DNA from: an uncultured Lachnospiraceae bacterium
GTDB taxonomy: Bacteria; Bacillota; Clostridia; Lachnospirales; Anaerotignaceae
Length of the DNA: 20,533 nt
Direction of reading: 5' to 3'
Assembly (NCBI GenBank): GCA_944384285.1
Contig: CALWSX010000084.1
Coordinates: forward strand, 1-20,533
Below are positions 12,406-20,507 of the stretch, piece after piece. The notes below the pieces were generated by a model. It did no database searches. It was not told where the DNA came from and was given only the letters and a program-made list of their open reading frames with translations. A program made the translations under genes and the position numbers. Position 1 is the first letter of the stretch. Each line of letters begins with the position of its first letter.

Positions 12406-13494
12406 GTGAACAGAGTTTATAATTTTTCAGCAGGTCCATCAATGTTACCGCTTGAAGTATTGGAAAGAGCTCAGAAGGAGTTTGTATGTTATGGGGACTC
12501 GGGAATGTCCGTTATGGAGATGAGCCATCGTTCCAAAGTTTATGATGCTATTATAAAAAAAGCTGAAGCTGATTTAAAACAGATAATGAACGTTCCTGAT
12601 AATTACAAAATTTTGTTTTTACAGGGTGGAGCTTCAACACAGTTTGCTATGGTTCCTATGAATCTTTTAAAAGATAATAAAGATTGTGATTATGTAAATA
12701 CAGGACAGTGGTCAAAAAAAGCTATTGCTGAAGCTAAGAAATACGGAAATGTAAATGTAGTTGCATCTTCTGAAGATAAAGTATTTTCTTATGTACCAAA
12801 GCTTACTCCTGATATGTTTAATAAAAATGCGGCATACTGCCATGTTACACTTAATAACACTATTTACGGAACTCATATACCTAATGACAAAGTACCTAAT
12901 TTCTTTGAAAATGTACCTGTTGTTGCGGATATGTCAAGTAACATTTTGGCAGAAGAATACGATATAAATAAATTTGGTATTATTTATGCCGGAGCTCAGA
13001 AAAACTTAGGCCCTGCTGGTCTTACAGTTGCTATTGTAAGGGAAGACCTTGTTAATAATCCAATGGATATAACACCTACAATGCTTAGATATGATACTCA
13101 TGTTAAAGCAGACTCCCTTTATAATACACCTCCTACTTATGCAATATATTTTGCCGGTCTTGTATTTGAATGGATACTCGAAAAAGGCGGAATTAAAGAA
13201 ATGCAGAAAATAAACGAAAGAAAATCAAAAATGCTTTATGATTTCCTTGATAATTCAAAACTTTTTAAAGGAACAGTAGTAAAAGAAGACCGTTCTTTAA
13301 TGAACATTCCTTTTATACTTCCAACAGAAGAGTTAAATGCAAAATTTATTAAAGAAGCAACAGAAAACGGATTTGTAAATCTTAAAGGTCATAGAACAGT
13401 AGGCGGAATGAGAGCAAGTATCTATAATGCTATGCCGGTTGAAGGTGTAGAAAAACTTATTGATTTTATGGCAAACTTTGAAAAAAACAATTAA
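12406..13494 (+). CDS. serC: Phosphoserine aminotransferase
   Basis: Converts 3-phosphohydroxypyruvate and glutamate to phosphoserine, step two of serine synthesis, using PLP. The 362-residue protein begins NRVYNFSAGPSMLPLEVL and has FLQGGASTQFAM, the PLP lysine in AGAQKNLGPAGL, and GGMRASIYNAMP, all standard for the family, and its length is normal. The start is GTG at 12406, 7 bases after GGAGG (12394-12398). It is the first gene after the serine T-box, and serA follows 15 bases later. Confidence 0.98.
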   Translation: MNRVYNFSAGPSMLPLEVLERAQKEFVCYGDSGMSVMEMSHRSKVYDAIIKKAEADLKQIMNVPDNYKILFLQGGASTQFAMVPMNLLKDNKDCDYVNTGQWSKKAIAEAKKYGNVNVVASSEDKVFSYVPKLTPDMFNKNAAYCHVTLNNTIYGTHIPNDKVPNFFENVPVVADMSSNILAEEYDINKFGIIYAGAQKNLGPAGLTVAIVREDLVNNPMDITPTMLRYDTHVKADSLYNTPPTYAIYFAGLVFEWILEKGGIKEMQKINERKSKMLYDFLDNSKLFKGTVVKEDRSLMNIPFILPTEELNAKFIKEATENGFVNLKGHRTVGGMRASIYNAMPVEGVEKLIDFMANFEKNN

Positions 13495-13509
13495 GGAGGA
13501 ACTTTTAAA

Positions 13510-14685
13510 ATGTATAATATTTTAACACTTAATGCTATCGCAAAATGCGGTCTTCATATACTCGATGAAGAAAAATTTAATATTTCAGATAATTTAGAAA
13601 ATCCGGAAGGTATTATTTTAAGAAGTTTTAATATGCATGAAATGGAACTTCCAGAAAATTTAGTGGCTGTTGCACGTGCGGGAGCCGGAACAAACAACAT
13701 TCCTATAGCTGATTGTTCAGAAAAAGGTATTGTTGTATTTAATACTCCTGGAGCAAATGCAAATGGTGTAAAAGAACTTGTTATTGCAGCACTTCTTCTT
13801 TCATCAAGAAAGGTTTATGAAGGTATTGAATGGGCAAAAACTTTAAAAGGACAGGAAGGAATTGACAAACTTGTAGAAAAAGGCAAGAAAAATTTTGTTG
13901 GACCTGAACTTAAAGGTAAAAAACTTGGTGTTATAGGTCTTGGAGCTATTGGAGCACTTGTTGCAAATACAGCTGTTTCTCTTGGAATGCAGGTTTGCGG
14001 ATATGACCCATACATAAGCGTAGAAGCGGCTTGGAGCTTAAAATCTCAGGTAGTAAAAGCTAATTCTATAGAAAAAATGGTATCAGAATGTGATTATATA
14101 ACAATTCATGTTCCTCTTAATGATACAACAAAGAATATGTTTGATAAATATATGTTCTCAATCGCTAAAAAAGGTTTAAGACTTCTTAACTTCTCAAGAG
14201 GTGGAATTGTTAATAACGAAGACTTAAAACAGGCTATGAAAGACGGTATTGTAGCTAAATATGTAACAGACTTTATAGCAGAAGATATATTAGGTGAAGA
14301 AAATATTATTATTATTCCTCATCTTGGAGCTTCAACACCAGAATCAGAAGAAAACTGTGCAGTTATGGCTGCTGAAGAATTAAAAGATTATCTTCTTTAT
14401 GGTAATATAACAAATTCTGTAAACTTCCCTAAAATAAGCATGCCTTTTGAAGGAAAAAGCAGAGTAGCTATAGCACATAAAAATATTCCAAATATGGTAA
14501 GCTCTGTTTCTGCCGTATTTGCAAAACATCATATTAATATTGCAAATATGACAAATAAGAGTAGAGGTGAAGTTGCTTATACCCTTATTGATGTTGACGA
14601 AATTGGTGAAAGCAAAGACTTTATAGATGAAATAAAAGCTATTGACGGAGTACTTCTTGCACGTATTGTACAGTTTGTTAAATAA
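13510..14685 (+). CDS. serA: D-3-phosphoglycerate dehydrogenase
   Basis: Oxidises 3-phosphoglycerate to 3-phosphohydroxypyruvate with NAD+, the first step of serine synthesis. In the 391-residue protein the Rossmann motif is GVIGLGAIGALVAN, and the catalytic residues are Arg in NFSRGGIVN, Glu in DFIAEDIL and His in IPHLGAST. The C-terminal ~75 residues (about 317-391; VSSVSAVFAKHHINIANM, VAYTLIDVD) form an ACT domain, the usual serine-feedback site. The intervening ASB domain of long SerA types is absent. It lies between serC and a DUF1015 gene in a tight T-box-controlled operon. Confidence 0.96.
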   Translation: MYNILTLNAIAKCGLHILDEEKFNISDNLENPEGIILRSFNMHEMELPENLVAVARAGAGTNNIPIADCSEKGIVVFNTPGANANGVKELVIAALLLSSRKVYEGIEWAKTLKGQEGIDKLVEKGKKNFVGPELKGKKLGVIGLGAIGALVANTAVSLGMQVCGYDPYISVEAAWSLKSQVVKANSIEKMVSECDYITIHVPLNDTTKNMFDKYMFSIAKKGLRLLNFSRGGIVNNEDLKQAMKDGIVAKYVTDFIAEDILGEENIIIIPHLGASTPESEENCAVMAAEELKDYLLYGNITNSVNFPKISMPFEGKSRVAIAHKNIPNMVSSVSAVFAKHHINIANMTNKSRGEVAYTLIDVDEIGESKDFIDEIKAIDGVLLARIVQFVK

Positions 14686-14702
14686 GGAGGATAAAATAAC
14701 TT

Positions 14703-15944
14703 ATGGCGGTTTTAAAACCATTTAATGCTGTTCGCCCTGATGCAATTTATGCAGATAAGGTTGCAGAGCTTCCTTATGATGTTATGTCAAGTGATGAGGC
14801 GAGAGAAATAGCAAAAGATAACCCTTATTCATTCCTTCATGTAGATAAAGCAGAAATAGATTTGCCTAAAGATATAGATTTGTATGATAAAAAGGTATAT
14901 GAAAAAGCAAGAGATAATCTTTATGGTATGATAAATGATAAAATTTTTATCAAAGAAGAAAAGCCAATGTTTTATGTTTATGAACTTATAATGAATGGTC
15001 GTAGCCAAACAGGTATAGTAGGACTTACATCTGTGTTTGAATATGATAATGGCATTATAAAAAAACATGAGCTTACAAGAGCGGATAAAGAACAGGACAG
15101 AATTAATCATATAGATTATTGTAATGCAAATACTGGCCCTATATTTATTGCGTATAAAAAAAGGGAAAGAATAAAAGAGATAATTGATAATATCAAGAAA
15201 AATGTACCTTTATATGATTTTACAAAAGATACAAAAGTTACACATAAAGTGTGGCAGATTTCAGAAGATAAAGATATAAATGAACTTATTTCAGAATTTG
15301 AAAAGGTTCCAAATCTTTATATTGCTGATGGTCACCATAGAAATGCGTCAGCAGCAAAAGTTGCAAAAATGCGCAGAGATGCAAAAGAAAATGCAACAGG
15401 AGAAGAAGAATTCAATTTCTGTCTTTCAGTTTTATTTGCTGAAGATGAGCTTAAAATACTTGATTATAACAGAGTAATTAAAGATTTAAACGGCTTTTCA
15501 GAAGAAGAGTTTATAGAAAAAATTAAAGAAAAATTTGAAGTTTCACTTTGTGGAAAAGAAGCTTATAAACCTGAAAAAAGGCATACATTTGGAATGTTCC
15601 TTAATGAAAAGTGGTATAAACTTGAAGCAAAAGATGAATATATAGGAAAAGATATTGTTTCAAGTCTTGATGTTGCTATACTTCAAAAAGAAGTTTTGGA
15701 ACCTATTCTTAATATAGGAGATGTAAGAAAAGATAAAAGAATAGATTTCGTAGGAGGAATACGAGGTCTTTTGGAGCTTGAAAAACTTTGTAAAAGCGGA
15801 GAAATGAAAATAGCTTTTTCAATGTATCCTACATCTATAGAAGAGCTTATGGAGATTGCTGATAATAATCTTCTTATGCCTCCAAAATCAACATGGTTTG
15901 AGCCTAAGCTCTTAAGTGGCCTTTTTGTACACACATTTGATTAA
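14703..15944 (+). CDS. DUF1015 family protein of the serine operon
   Basis: The 413-residue soluble protein has the DUF1015 landmarks: an N-terminal FNAVRPD and ELPYDVMSSDEA, the HVDKAEID segment, HELTRADKEQDR near residue 122, and IADGHHRNASA (207-217), followed by FLSVLFAEDEL-like core strands and a C-terminal FVGGIRGL. Its role is not established to my knowledge. DGHHR resembles the DGxHR motif of ParB/Srx-fold serine kinases (SerK, SbnI), so a nucleotide- or phosphoserine-linked activity is conceivable. It starts 17 bases after serA under the serine T-box, and no serB is in the operon; filling the phosphatase step, or another serine-phosphate reaction, is inference from that context. Confidence 0.85.
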   Translation: MAVLKPFNAVRPDAIYADKVAELPYDVMSSDEAREIAKDNPYSFLHVDKAEIDLPKDIDLYDKKVYEKARDNLYGMINDKIFIKEEKPMFYVYELIMNGRSQTGIVGLTSVFEYDNGIIKKHELTRADKEQDRINHIDYCNANTGPIFIAYKKRERIKEIIDNIKKNVPLYDFTKDTKVTHKVWQISEDKDINELISEFEKVPNLYIADGHHRNASAAKVAKMRRDAKENATGEEEFNFCLSVLFAEDELKILDYNRVIKDLNGFSEEEFIEKIKEKFEVSLCGKEAYKPEKRHTFGMFLNEKWYKLEAKDEYIGKDIVSSLDVAILQKEVLEPILNIGDVRKDKRIDFVGGIRGLLELEKLCKSGEMKIAFSMYPTSIEELMEIADNNLLMPPKSTWFEPKLLSGLFVHTFD

Positions 15945-15950
15945 TTGAAT

Positions 15951-15988
15951 ATATAAGAAACATAACACACACATAATTTTTCTTATAT
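15951..15988 (+). other. Hairpin after the DUF1015 gene
   Basis: ATATAAGAAA (15951-15960) and TTTCTTATAT (15979-15988) form a perfect 10-bp AT-rich stem around 18 bases, 7 bases after the stop. No proper T-run follows, so it may only protect the 3' end. Confidence 0.45.
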
Positions 15989-16042
15989 ACTTCTTTAATA
16001 CCTTCCGAAGATATTTATTATCTTAAAAAATGTTTTGTTATA

Positions 16043-16083
16043 AAAGATACCCGATAATATTTTAATATTAATCGGGTATCTTT
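16043..16083. terminator. Bidirectional terminator
   Basis: AAAGATACCCGAT (16043-16055) pairs over 13 bp with 16071-16083, followed by T on both strands. It separates the serine operon (+) from the convergent CpeT-like gene (-). Confidence 0.92.
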
Positions 16084-16100
16084 TTTTATATAAATAATTT

Positions 16101-16652
16101 TTAGTCTATTCTTTTATATATAATAGGTTCATCATATCCGAAAGTTCTTTTTCCGTTTACTTCCATGGTTTCGCTTACTTCTAAAGATTCATTTGAAAAA
16201 CGTTCAGAAAGTGTAAATTTTAAAACAGGCGAAAACATGCTTACACTTCCACCTTCAAAGACTCCATCTTTTTCAACAAATATTGCAGGTGTAAATTTAG
16301 ATGATAATTTTAGCTCATTAAAGTCTATTAAAGATAAATTTTCGTATGAAAAATTCTGTTTGTTGTATTTTTCAGGGATTTCGTATGAAGTAAGTTTTAT
16401 ACCGTTTTCTTCTTCTGTAAATAAAAAGAGGTGAGGGCTTGAGTGTGTTTGAGAGTTTGTTGTATAATAACTTTCTTCAACCATAAATACACCTTTAAAA
16501 TCTTTGGGTAAATTAAGTATTTTATTGTTACAAACTGTATTTACATGTTCAGCAAAAGGGTATTCAATTCCTTTTTCTCTCATGTTTATGTATTGTTCTT
16601 TGTTATTAAATCTTCCTGTTATTATATTTAAAAATGTATTTAATTTAGACAT
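16101..16652 (-). CDS. CpcT/CpeT-like domain protein
   Basis: The 183-residue soluble protein shows the pattern of the CpeT family by eye: LNTFLNIITGRFNNKEQY at the N-terminus (compare GxFSNxxQA), VFMVEESYYTT mid-protein, IFVEKDGVFEGGSVS, and NGKRTFGYDEPIIYKR at the end. In cyanobacteria CpeT proteins attach bilins to phycobiliproteins, but non-phototrophs also carry homologs of unknown role, and nothing here suggests bilins. AAGGAGG lies just before the ATG. It is 89 bases downstream of a marR gene on the same strand, so it may be that regulator's target. The family call is tentative. Confidence 0.5.
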   Translation of the reverse strand: MSKLNTFLNIITGRFNNKEQYINMREKGIEYPFAEHVNTVCNNKILNLPKDFKGVFMVEESYYTTNSQTHSSPHLFLFTEEENGIKLTSYEIPEKYNKQNFSYENLSLIDFNELKLSSKFTPAIFVEKDGVFEGGSVSMFSPVLKFTLSERFSNESLEVSETMEVNGKRTFGYDEPIIYKRID

Positions 16653-16741
16653 TTTTTATCCTCCTTAAAATATATTATTTTTTTGAAAGTGTATTAAAAT
16701 AAATGGTTTTAAATTAAAATATAATATCTTAAAGATAAGAA

Positions 16742-17146
16742 CTAAGACATTTTTATTTTTTTAATTAAAGTTAATAAATCTTCTTTTTCTTTATCTGTAA
16801 GATTATCTAATATTGTTTTATCCCATTGGTAAAAAAGGTCATGGCTCATTTTAAAAACATTTTTTCCTTTTTCCGTAAGAGTCACAATATTAGCTCTTTT
16901 ATCAATCTCATTTTTTTTCTGAGAAATAAGATTGTTTTCAATCAATTTTATTAATGTTCTATTTAAGTGACCTGCATCTAAATTTAAAGCAAGAGATATT
17001 TCTTTTGGTGAACAATTTTCTTTTTTTCCAATATAAATAATAATAAAAAGCTGTCCGTAAGTAACACCTATTTCAGAAAGCTTTTCGGAACAAAAATTTA
17101 TAAAATCTTTTCTTAACATAGTAATATAAAATGCAAAGCTATCCAA
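16742..17146 (-). CDS. MarR family transcriptional regulator
   Basis: The 134-residue protein has the MarR winged-helix layout: helix 1 (FYITMLRKDFINFCSEKL), VTYGQLFIIIYIGKKENCSPKEISLALNLD as the helix-turn-helix region, GHLNRTLIKLIENNLISQKKNEIDKRANIVTLTEKGK as recognition helix and wing with the DxRxxxVxLT-type signature, and C-terminal dimer helices. The start is TTG at 17146, 8 bases after AGGGGG; the next Met is at residue 10 with no good site. A perfect palindrome 17 bases upstream suggests autoregulation. It probably also controls the CpeT-like gene downstream and perhaps the divergent phosphoesterase. Confidence 0.92.
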   Translation of the reverse strand: MDSFAFYITMLRKDFINFCSEKLSEIGVTYGQLFIIIYIGKKENCSPKEISLALNLDAGHLNRTLIKLIENNLISQKKNEIDKRANIVTLTEKGKNVFKMSHDLFYQWDKTILDNLTDKEKEDLLTLIKKIKMS

Positions 17147-17163
17147 TGTATACGCCCCCTTTT

Positions 17164-17180
17164 ACTTGACTAAGTCAAGT
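17164..17180. promoter_or_regulatory. Palindromic MarR operator candidate
   Basis: ACTTGACTAAGTCAAGT has perfect 8-bp arms around one central base. TTGAC...GTCAA sites are typical of MarR-family binding. It lies 17 bases before the marR start and 103 before the divergent phosphoesterase start. Confidence 0.7.
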
Positions 17181-17282
17181 AATATTGTATATTTTTAAAA
17201 AAATTAATAAATTGTTTATTTAAAAACAGATTTTTGGTATATTATAAAAAAAGGAAAAAATTTTTTTACAGGTGAAAATAAA

Positions 17283-18383
17283 ATGAGTGCAAAGATTATA
17301 GCTTTATTAGCAATAGTATTATTAATAATATTTTTTGGTTCACAATTTCTTTTTTATAGATTTTTCAAAAGAACAATAAATTTTTATAAAAAGAGAAAAA
17401 ATATAAAAACAATTTCTGTAATATGTTCAATTTTATTTCTTTTATTATCGATTTTATTTGCTCCTGTAGGATTTCTTGTATATATTTATGCAGTAATATT
17501 TTGTATTCTATTTGAAATAATAAGATTAGTATTAAATAAAATTTTCAAGACAGAAAATATTTTTGACAAAATTATAAAAAGTGGAATACCTGTTGTTATT
17601 TCTCTAATTTTATTTTTTGGATATGGATATTATAATTCTGGAAATTTTGTAAAAACAGAATACACATTAGAACAAGAAAATCTTAAAGGTTTAAAAATAG
17701 GAATGATTTCAGATCTTCATTTTGGAGTAAGTGTAGATCTAGAAGATTTGAAAGAAATATCAAATAATATCGAAAATGAAAACGTAGATATTCTTTTTCT
17801 TGCAGGGGATATATTTGATGAGATGACTAATAAAGAAGAGGCAGCAAATGCTTGTAAAATACTTGGTGAAATAGATACTTCGTATGGTGTATTTTTTGTA
17901 TATGGTAATCATGATCTTGGAAAATACAAGAAAATACCTAATTTTACAGAACAAGAACTTACATCTATGCTTCAAAATAATAATATAACTGTTTTAAATG
18001 ATGAATCTTTATTAATAGATGATTTCTTTTATGTAGTTGGAAGAAAAGATGCGTCTTTTTCAGAAAATGAAAACAGAAAAACTTTAGATGAACTTTTAAA
18101 TGGTTTGGATAAAGACAAACCTGTTATATTAATAGACCACCAGCCGCTTGATTTAAAGGTAGCTTCTGAAAAAGGAGTATTTTTAGAGCTTTCAGGTCAT
18201 ACTCATAAAGGTCAGATAACGCCATTTGGATTTTTTGTAAAAAACTTTACAGAATATGATAGTTTATATGGTTTAAAAAAAGAAGGGAACACAAATATGA
18301 TAGTGAGCTCCGGTCTTGGAACTTGGGGATTTCCTTTAAGGATTGGAAGTAATTCAGAATATGTGATAATAAATATTAAATAA
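17283..18383 (+). CDS. Membrane-anchored calcineurin-like metallophosphoesterase
   Basis: The 366-residue protein has four hydrophobic segments in the first ~118 residues (about 5-25, 43-60, 62-82, 101-117), then a metallophosphoesterase domain with all metal motifs: SDLHFG (Asp144, His146), GDIFDE (Asp176), GNHD (208-211), IDHQP (His286) and SGHTHKGQ (His306, His308). This arrangement matches YaeI/YkuE-type phosphodiesterases that act at or outside the membrane, possibly on lipid or envelope phosphates. AGGTGA precedes the ATG. It is divergent from marR and ends with its own terminator. Confidence 0.92.
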   Translation: MSAKIIALLAIVLLIIFFGSQFLFYRFFKRTINFYKKRKNIKTISVICSILFLLLSILFAPVGFLVYIYAVIFCILFEIIRLVLNKIFKTENIFDKIIKSGIPVVISLILFFGYGYYNSGNFVKTEYTLEQENLKGLKIGMISDLHFGVSVDLEDLKEISNNIENENVDILFLAGDIFDEMTNKEEAANACKILGEIDTSYGVFFVYGNHDLGKYKKIPNFTEQELTSMLQNNNITVLNDESLLIDDFFYVVGRKDASFSENENRKTLDELLNGLDKDKPVILIDHQPLDLKVASEKGVFLELSGHTHKGQITPFGFFVKNFTEYDSLYGLKKEGNTNMIVSSGLGTWGFPLRIGSNSEYVIINIK

Positions 18384-18397
18384 AAAGAAAAATATGA

Positions 18398-18431
18398 GGG
18401 GATAAGAAATGAAAATTCTATCCCCTTTTTT
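18398..18431 (+). terminator. Terminator of the phosphoesterase gene
   Basis: GGGGATA (18398-18404) pairs with TATCCCC (18419-18425), followed by a 6-T run. It lies 14 bases after the stop. Confidence 0.9.
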
Positions 18432-18435
18432 GTAT

Positions 18436-18471
18436 AAAAAAACGGCTTATAAGATTTCTCTTAAAAGCCGT
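18436..18471 (-). terminator. Terminator of rpsT
   Basis: ACGGCTT (18442-18448) pairs with AAGCCGT (18465-18471), with an inner TAAG/CTTA stem. On the minus strand a 7-T run follows. It lies about 15 bases after the rpsT stop. Confidence 0.9.
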
Positions 18472-18485
18472 AAATATTATTAAAA

Positions 18486-18749
18486 TTAAGCCATTTTGTT
18501 GTAAAGTTTCATGATAGAAGCTTTTTTTCTAGCAGCAGCATTTTTGTGGAAGATACCTTTTGTGTATGCTCTGTCAATAGCGCTGATAGCAGCTTTAACA
18601 ACTTCACAAGCAGCTTCTTTGTTACCAGCTTCGATAGCAAGTAAAGCTTTTTTAACAGCTGTTTTTGTAGATGATTTGATCATTTTATTTCTTAATGTTC
18701 TTTTTGAAATAACTTTAATTCTTTTTTTTGCGGATTTAATATTTGCCAC
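18486..18749 (-). CDS. rpsT: 30S ribosomal protein S20 (bS20)
   Basis: The 87-residue, lysine-rich helical protein starts MANIKSAKKRIKVISKRTLRN and has KTAVKKALLAI and the conserved KGIFHKNAAARKKASIMKLYN end; length is standard. S20 is a primary binder of 16S rRNA. The start is GTG at 18749, 8 bases after AGGAGG (complement of 18758-18763). It is a single-gene transcript with a roughly 130-base structured leader, in line with the known self-control of S20 in other bacteria. It is immediately divergent from gpr, as in many Firmicutes. Confidence 0.98.
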   Translation of the reverse strand: MANIKSAKKRIKVISKRTLRNKMIKSSTKTAVKKALLAIEAGNKEAACEVVKAAISAIDRAYTKGIFHKNAAARKKASIMKLYNKMA

Positions 18750-18800
18750 GTGTAGTTCCTCCTAAAAATATAAATACAGATATTATTAATAAAACATATA

Positions 18801-18871
18801 ACGATATGTGGGGGATATCGTAAAAAAAATCATCAAAAAACAGGCATAGCCTGCAGACACGTACTTGATGA
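18801..18871 (-). promoter_or_regulatory. Structured rpsT leader
   Basis: In the minus-strand RNA, UCAUCAA (18871-18865) pairs with UUGAUGA (18836-18830), enclosing CAGGC/GCCUG (18853-18849 with 18845-18841), and an 8-U tract follows at once: a terminator-like element well inside the leader. Next is a perfect 7-bp hairpin ACGAUAU/AUAUCGU (18821-18815 with 18807-18801) whose loop is CCCCCAC. The start codon region follows about 50 bases later. The pattern suggests attenuation or S20 autoregulation; I know no named class that fits. Confidence 0.6.
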
Positions 18872-18887
18872 CTTATATAACACTCTG

Positions 18888-18916
18888 ATTTTACAACAAA
18901 AGAATATAAAAGTCAA
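18888..18916 (-). promoter_or_regulatory. rpsT promoter
   Basis: On the minus strand TTGACT (complement of 18911-18916), 17 bases, and TAAAAT (complement of 18888-18893). The predicted start near 18881 gives a leader of about 130 bases. Confidence 0.75.
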
Positions 18917-18987
18917 TGTATATATTAAATTATTATGATAAAAAATAAAGATAATATTTAAAAAATTATAACAGGAAGGTGTAAAAA

Positions 18988-19983
18988 ATGATATACAAAA
19001 ATGAAAAAAGAAGTATAAGGACAGATCTTGCCATAGAAACAAGAGAGTTTTTACAGGAAAATGATACACAAGAACATGATGGTATAAAAGTAACGGAAAC
19101 AGAAAAAGACGATTTAAAAATCACACTTGTCGAGATTCTAAATGAAAAAGGAAGCGAAGAAATGGGGAAACCTATAGGGAAATATCTTACGATAGAATCA
19201 CAGGATATGAAAGAAAATGATGTATTTTTGCATGAAAAGATAATTTATAATTTATCGGAATGGATAAAAAAATTTGTTGAACCGAATTTAAAAGGAGATG
19301 GAGGGGTTTTAGTAGTTGGACTTGGGAACAGATATATCACACCCGATTCTTTAGGGCCAAAGGTTATTTCAAAAATTCTTGTAACAAGACATTTAAAAGG
19401 AACTTTACCTGATGAGTTGGAAAATCAGGTGAAAAAAGTAGCAGCAATTTCGCCTGGTGTTATGGGGATAACTGGAATTGAAACAGCAGAGATAATAAAA
19501 GGTGTTGCAAAAAGAATAAATCCTTCTGTAATAATTGCAATTGATGCTTTAGCAGCAAGAAGGGCATCAAGAATAAATTCTACAATACAAATGACAGATA
19601 CAGGAGTATGTCCAGGAGGCGGGGTAGGAAATAAAAGAAATGCATTAAACTATGAAACTTTAAATATACCTGTTATAGCTATAGGAGTTCCAACTGTTGT
19701 AGATGCGGCTACACTTGTAAATGACACGCTTGACGTAATATTATCTGATATGATTTCTTCTGCCGAAAAAGGATCGGTGTTTTACGAAACGTTAAATGAA
19801 CTTCACGAAGAAGAAAAGTATAATTTAATAAAAACTGTTTTAAATCCGTATATAGACAATATGTTTGTAACACCAAAGGAAATAGACGCAGTAACTGACA
19901 GGCTTACTGGAATAATTGCCAATTCCATAAATATTGCTCTTCATCCTGGAATAACAAAAGATGATATTAATAGATTCGTATAA
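18988..19983 (+). CDS. gpr: Spore germination protease GPR
   Basis: GPR degrades the small acid-soluble proteins that coat spore DNA, once germination begins. The 331-residue protein has the propeptide-cleavage region RTDLAIE (11-17), VVGLGNRYITPDSLGPKV, ISPGVMGITGIET and IAIDALAARRASRINSTIQM, with the family's catalytic aspartates in the TPDSLG and IAIDA segments. Length is slightly below the Bacillus enzyme's ~370. The ATG follows AGGAAGG (18973-18979) by 8 bases. It is divergent from rpsT. A sigma-G promoter was not clearly found. Its presence shows an endospore-forming lineage. Confidence 0.97.
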   Translation: MIYKNEKRSIRTDLAIETREFLQENDTQEHDGIKVTETEKDDLKITLVEILNEKGSEEMGKPIGKYLTIESQDMKENDVFLHEKIIYNLSEWIKKFVEPNLKGDGGVLVVGLGNRYITPDSLGPKVISKILVTRHLKGTLPDELENQVKKVAAISPGVMGITGIETAEIIKGVAKRINPSVIIAIDALAARRASRINSTIQMTDTGVCPGGGVGNKRNALNYETLNIPVIAIGVPTVVDAATLVNDTLDVILSDMISSAEKGSVFYETLNELHEEEKYNLIKTVLNPYIDNMFVTPKEIDAVTDRLTGIIANSINIALHPGITKDDINRFV

Positions 19984-20133
19984 AATTTAAGGCAATTTTA
20001 AGAAATTTGTTTTTTTATAGTATTTTACAAACGATATGTACAATAATTCGTTTATTGAAGTAAAAATATATTAAAAAATTATTAAGAAAAATGGTTTTTA
20101 TGGTAAAAATAACAGGAAGCTGTAAAAGGTCGG

Positions 20134-20162
20134 TTGACACTTATTCCAAAAGATGTTATTAT
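20134..20162 (+). promoter_or_regulatory. Promoter of the AbrB-family gene
   Basis: TTGACA (20134-20139), a 17-base spacer and TATTAT (20157-20162) form a strong housekeeping promoter, giving a leader of about 40 bases. Confidence 0.8.
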
Positions 20163-20207
20163 TGAAACATAAAAATAATTAATTTTTTAACGAAAGGAGG
20201 AGTTCAT

Positions 20208-20468
20208 TTGAAATCGACAGGTGTAGTTAGAAAAGTAGATGAGCTTGGCAGAGTTGTAATTCCAGTAGAAATAAGAAGAAATTTAGGTATAGAAATAAAA
20301 GATGCTTTGGAAATTTTTGTGGATAATGAGAAGATAGTTTTAAGAAAATATGTGCCTGCCGACTGTGATGTTTTTACAGGCGAAACAGAAGATTTAATTG
20401 AATATAATGGGAAAAAAATTTCAATAGAGACAATTAAAGAACTTGCAAAAATTGCTTGTTTGATTTAA
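20208..20468 (+). CDS. AbrB/SpoVT family transcriptional regulator
   Basis: The 86-residue protein has the swapped-hairpin AbrB DNA-binding domain in its first ~50 residues (STGVVRKVDELGRVVIPVEI, RRNLGIEIKDALEIFVDNEKIVLRKY), then a short C-terminal part starting with CDVFTGE, as in AbrB/Abh. Such proteins control transition-state and sporulation genes. The start is TTG at 20208, 7 bases after AAAGGAGG; the expected MKSTGVVRK N-terminus supports it. It is followed by a terminator at the window edge. Which family member it is (AbrB, Abh or other) cannot be settled. Confidence 0.93.
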   Translation: MKSTGVVRKVDELGRVVIPVEIRRNLGIEIKDALEIFVDNEKIVLRKYVPADCDVFTGETEDLIEYNGKKISIETIKELAKIACLI

Positions 20469-20507
20469 AATTTATTTTAAAGTACAAGCTAATTTTTAAA
20501 ATATATT

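Noticed and set aside
18917..18987. Sigma-G promoter for gpr
   Set aside because: A GTATA -35-like match exists, but no CATNNTA-type -10 lies at the right distance.
20091..20165. Short frame (24 codons) between gpr and the AbrB-family gene
   Set aside because: It has no ribosome binding site and spans a strong promoter.
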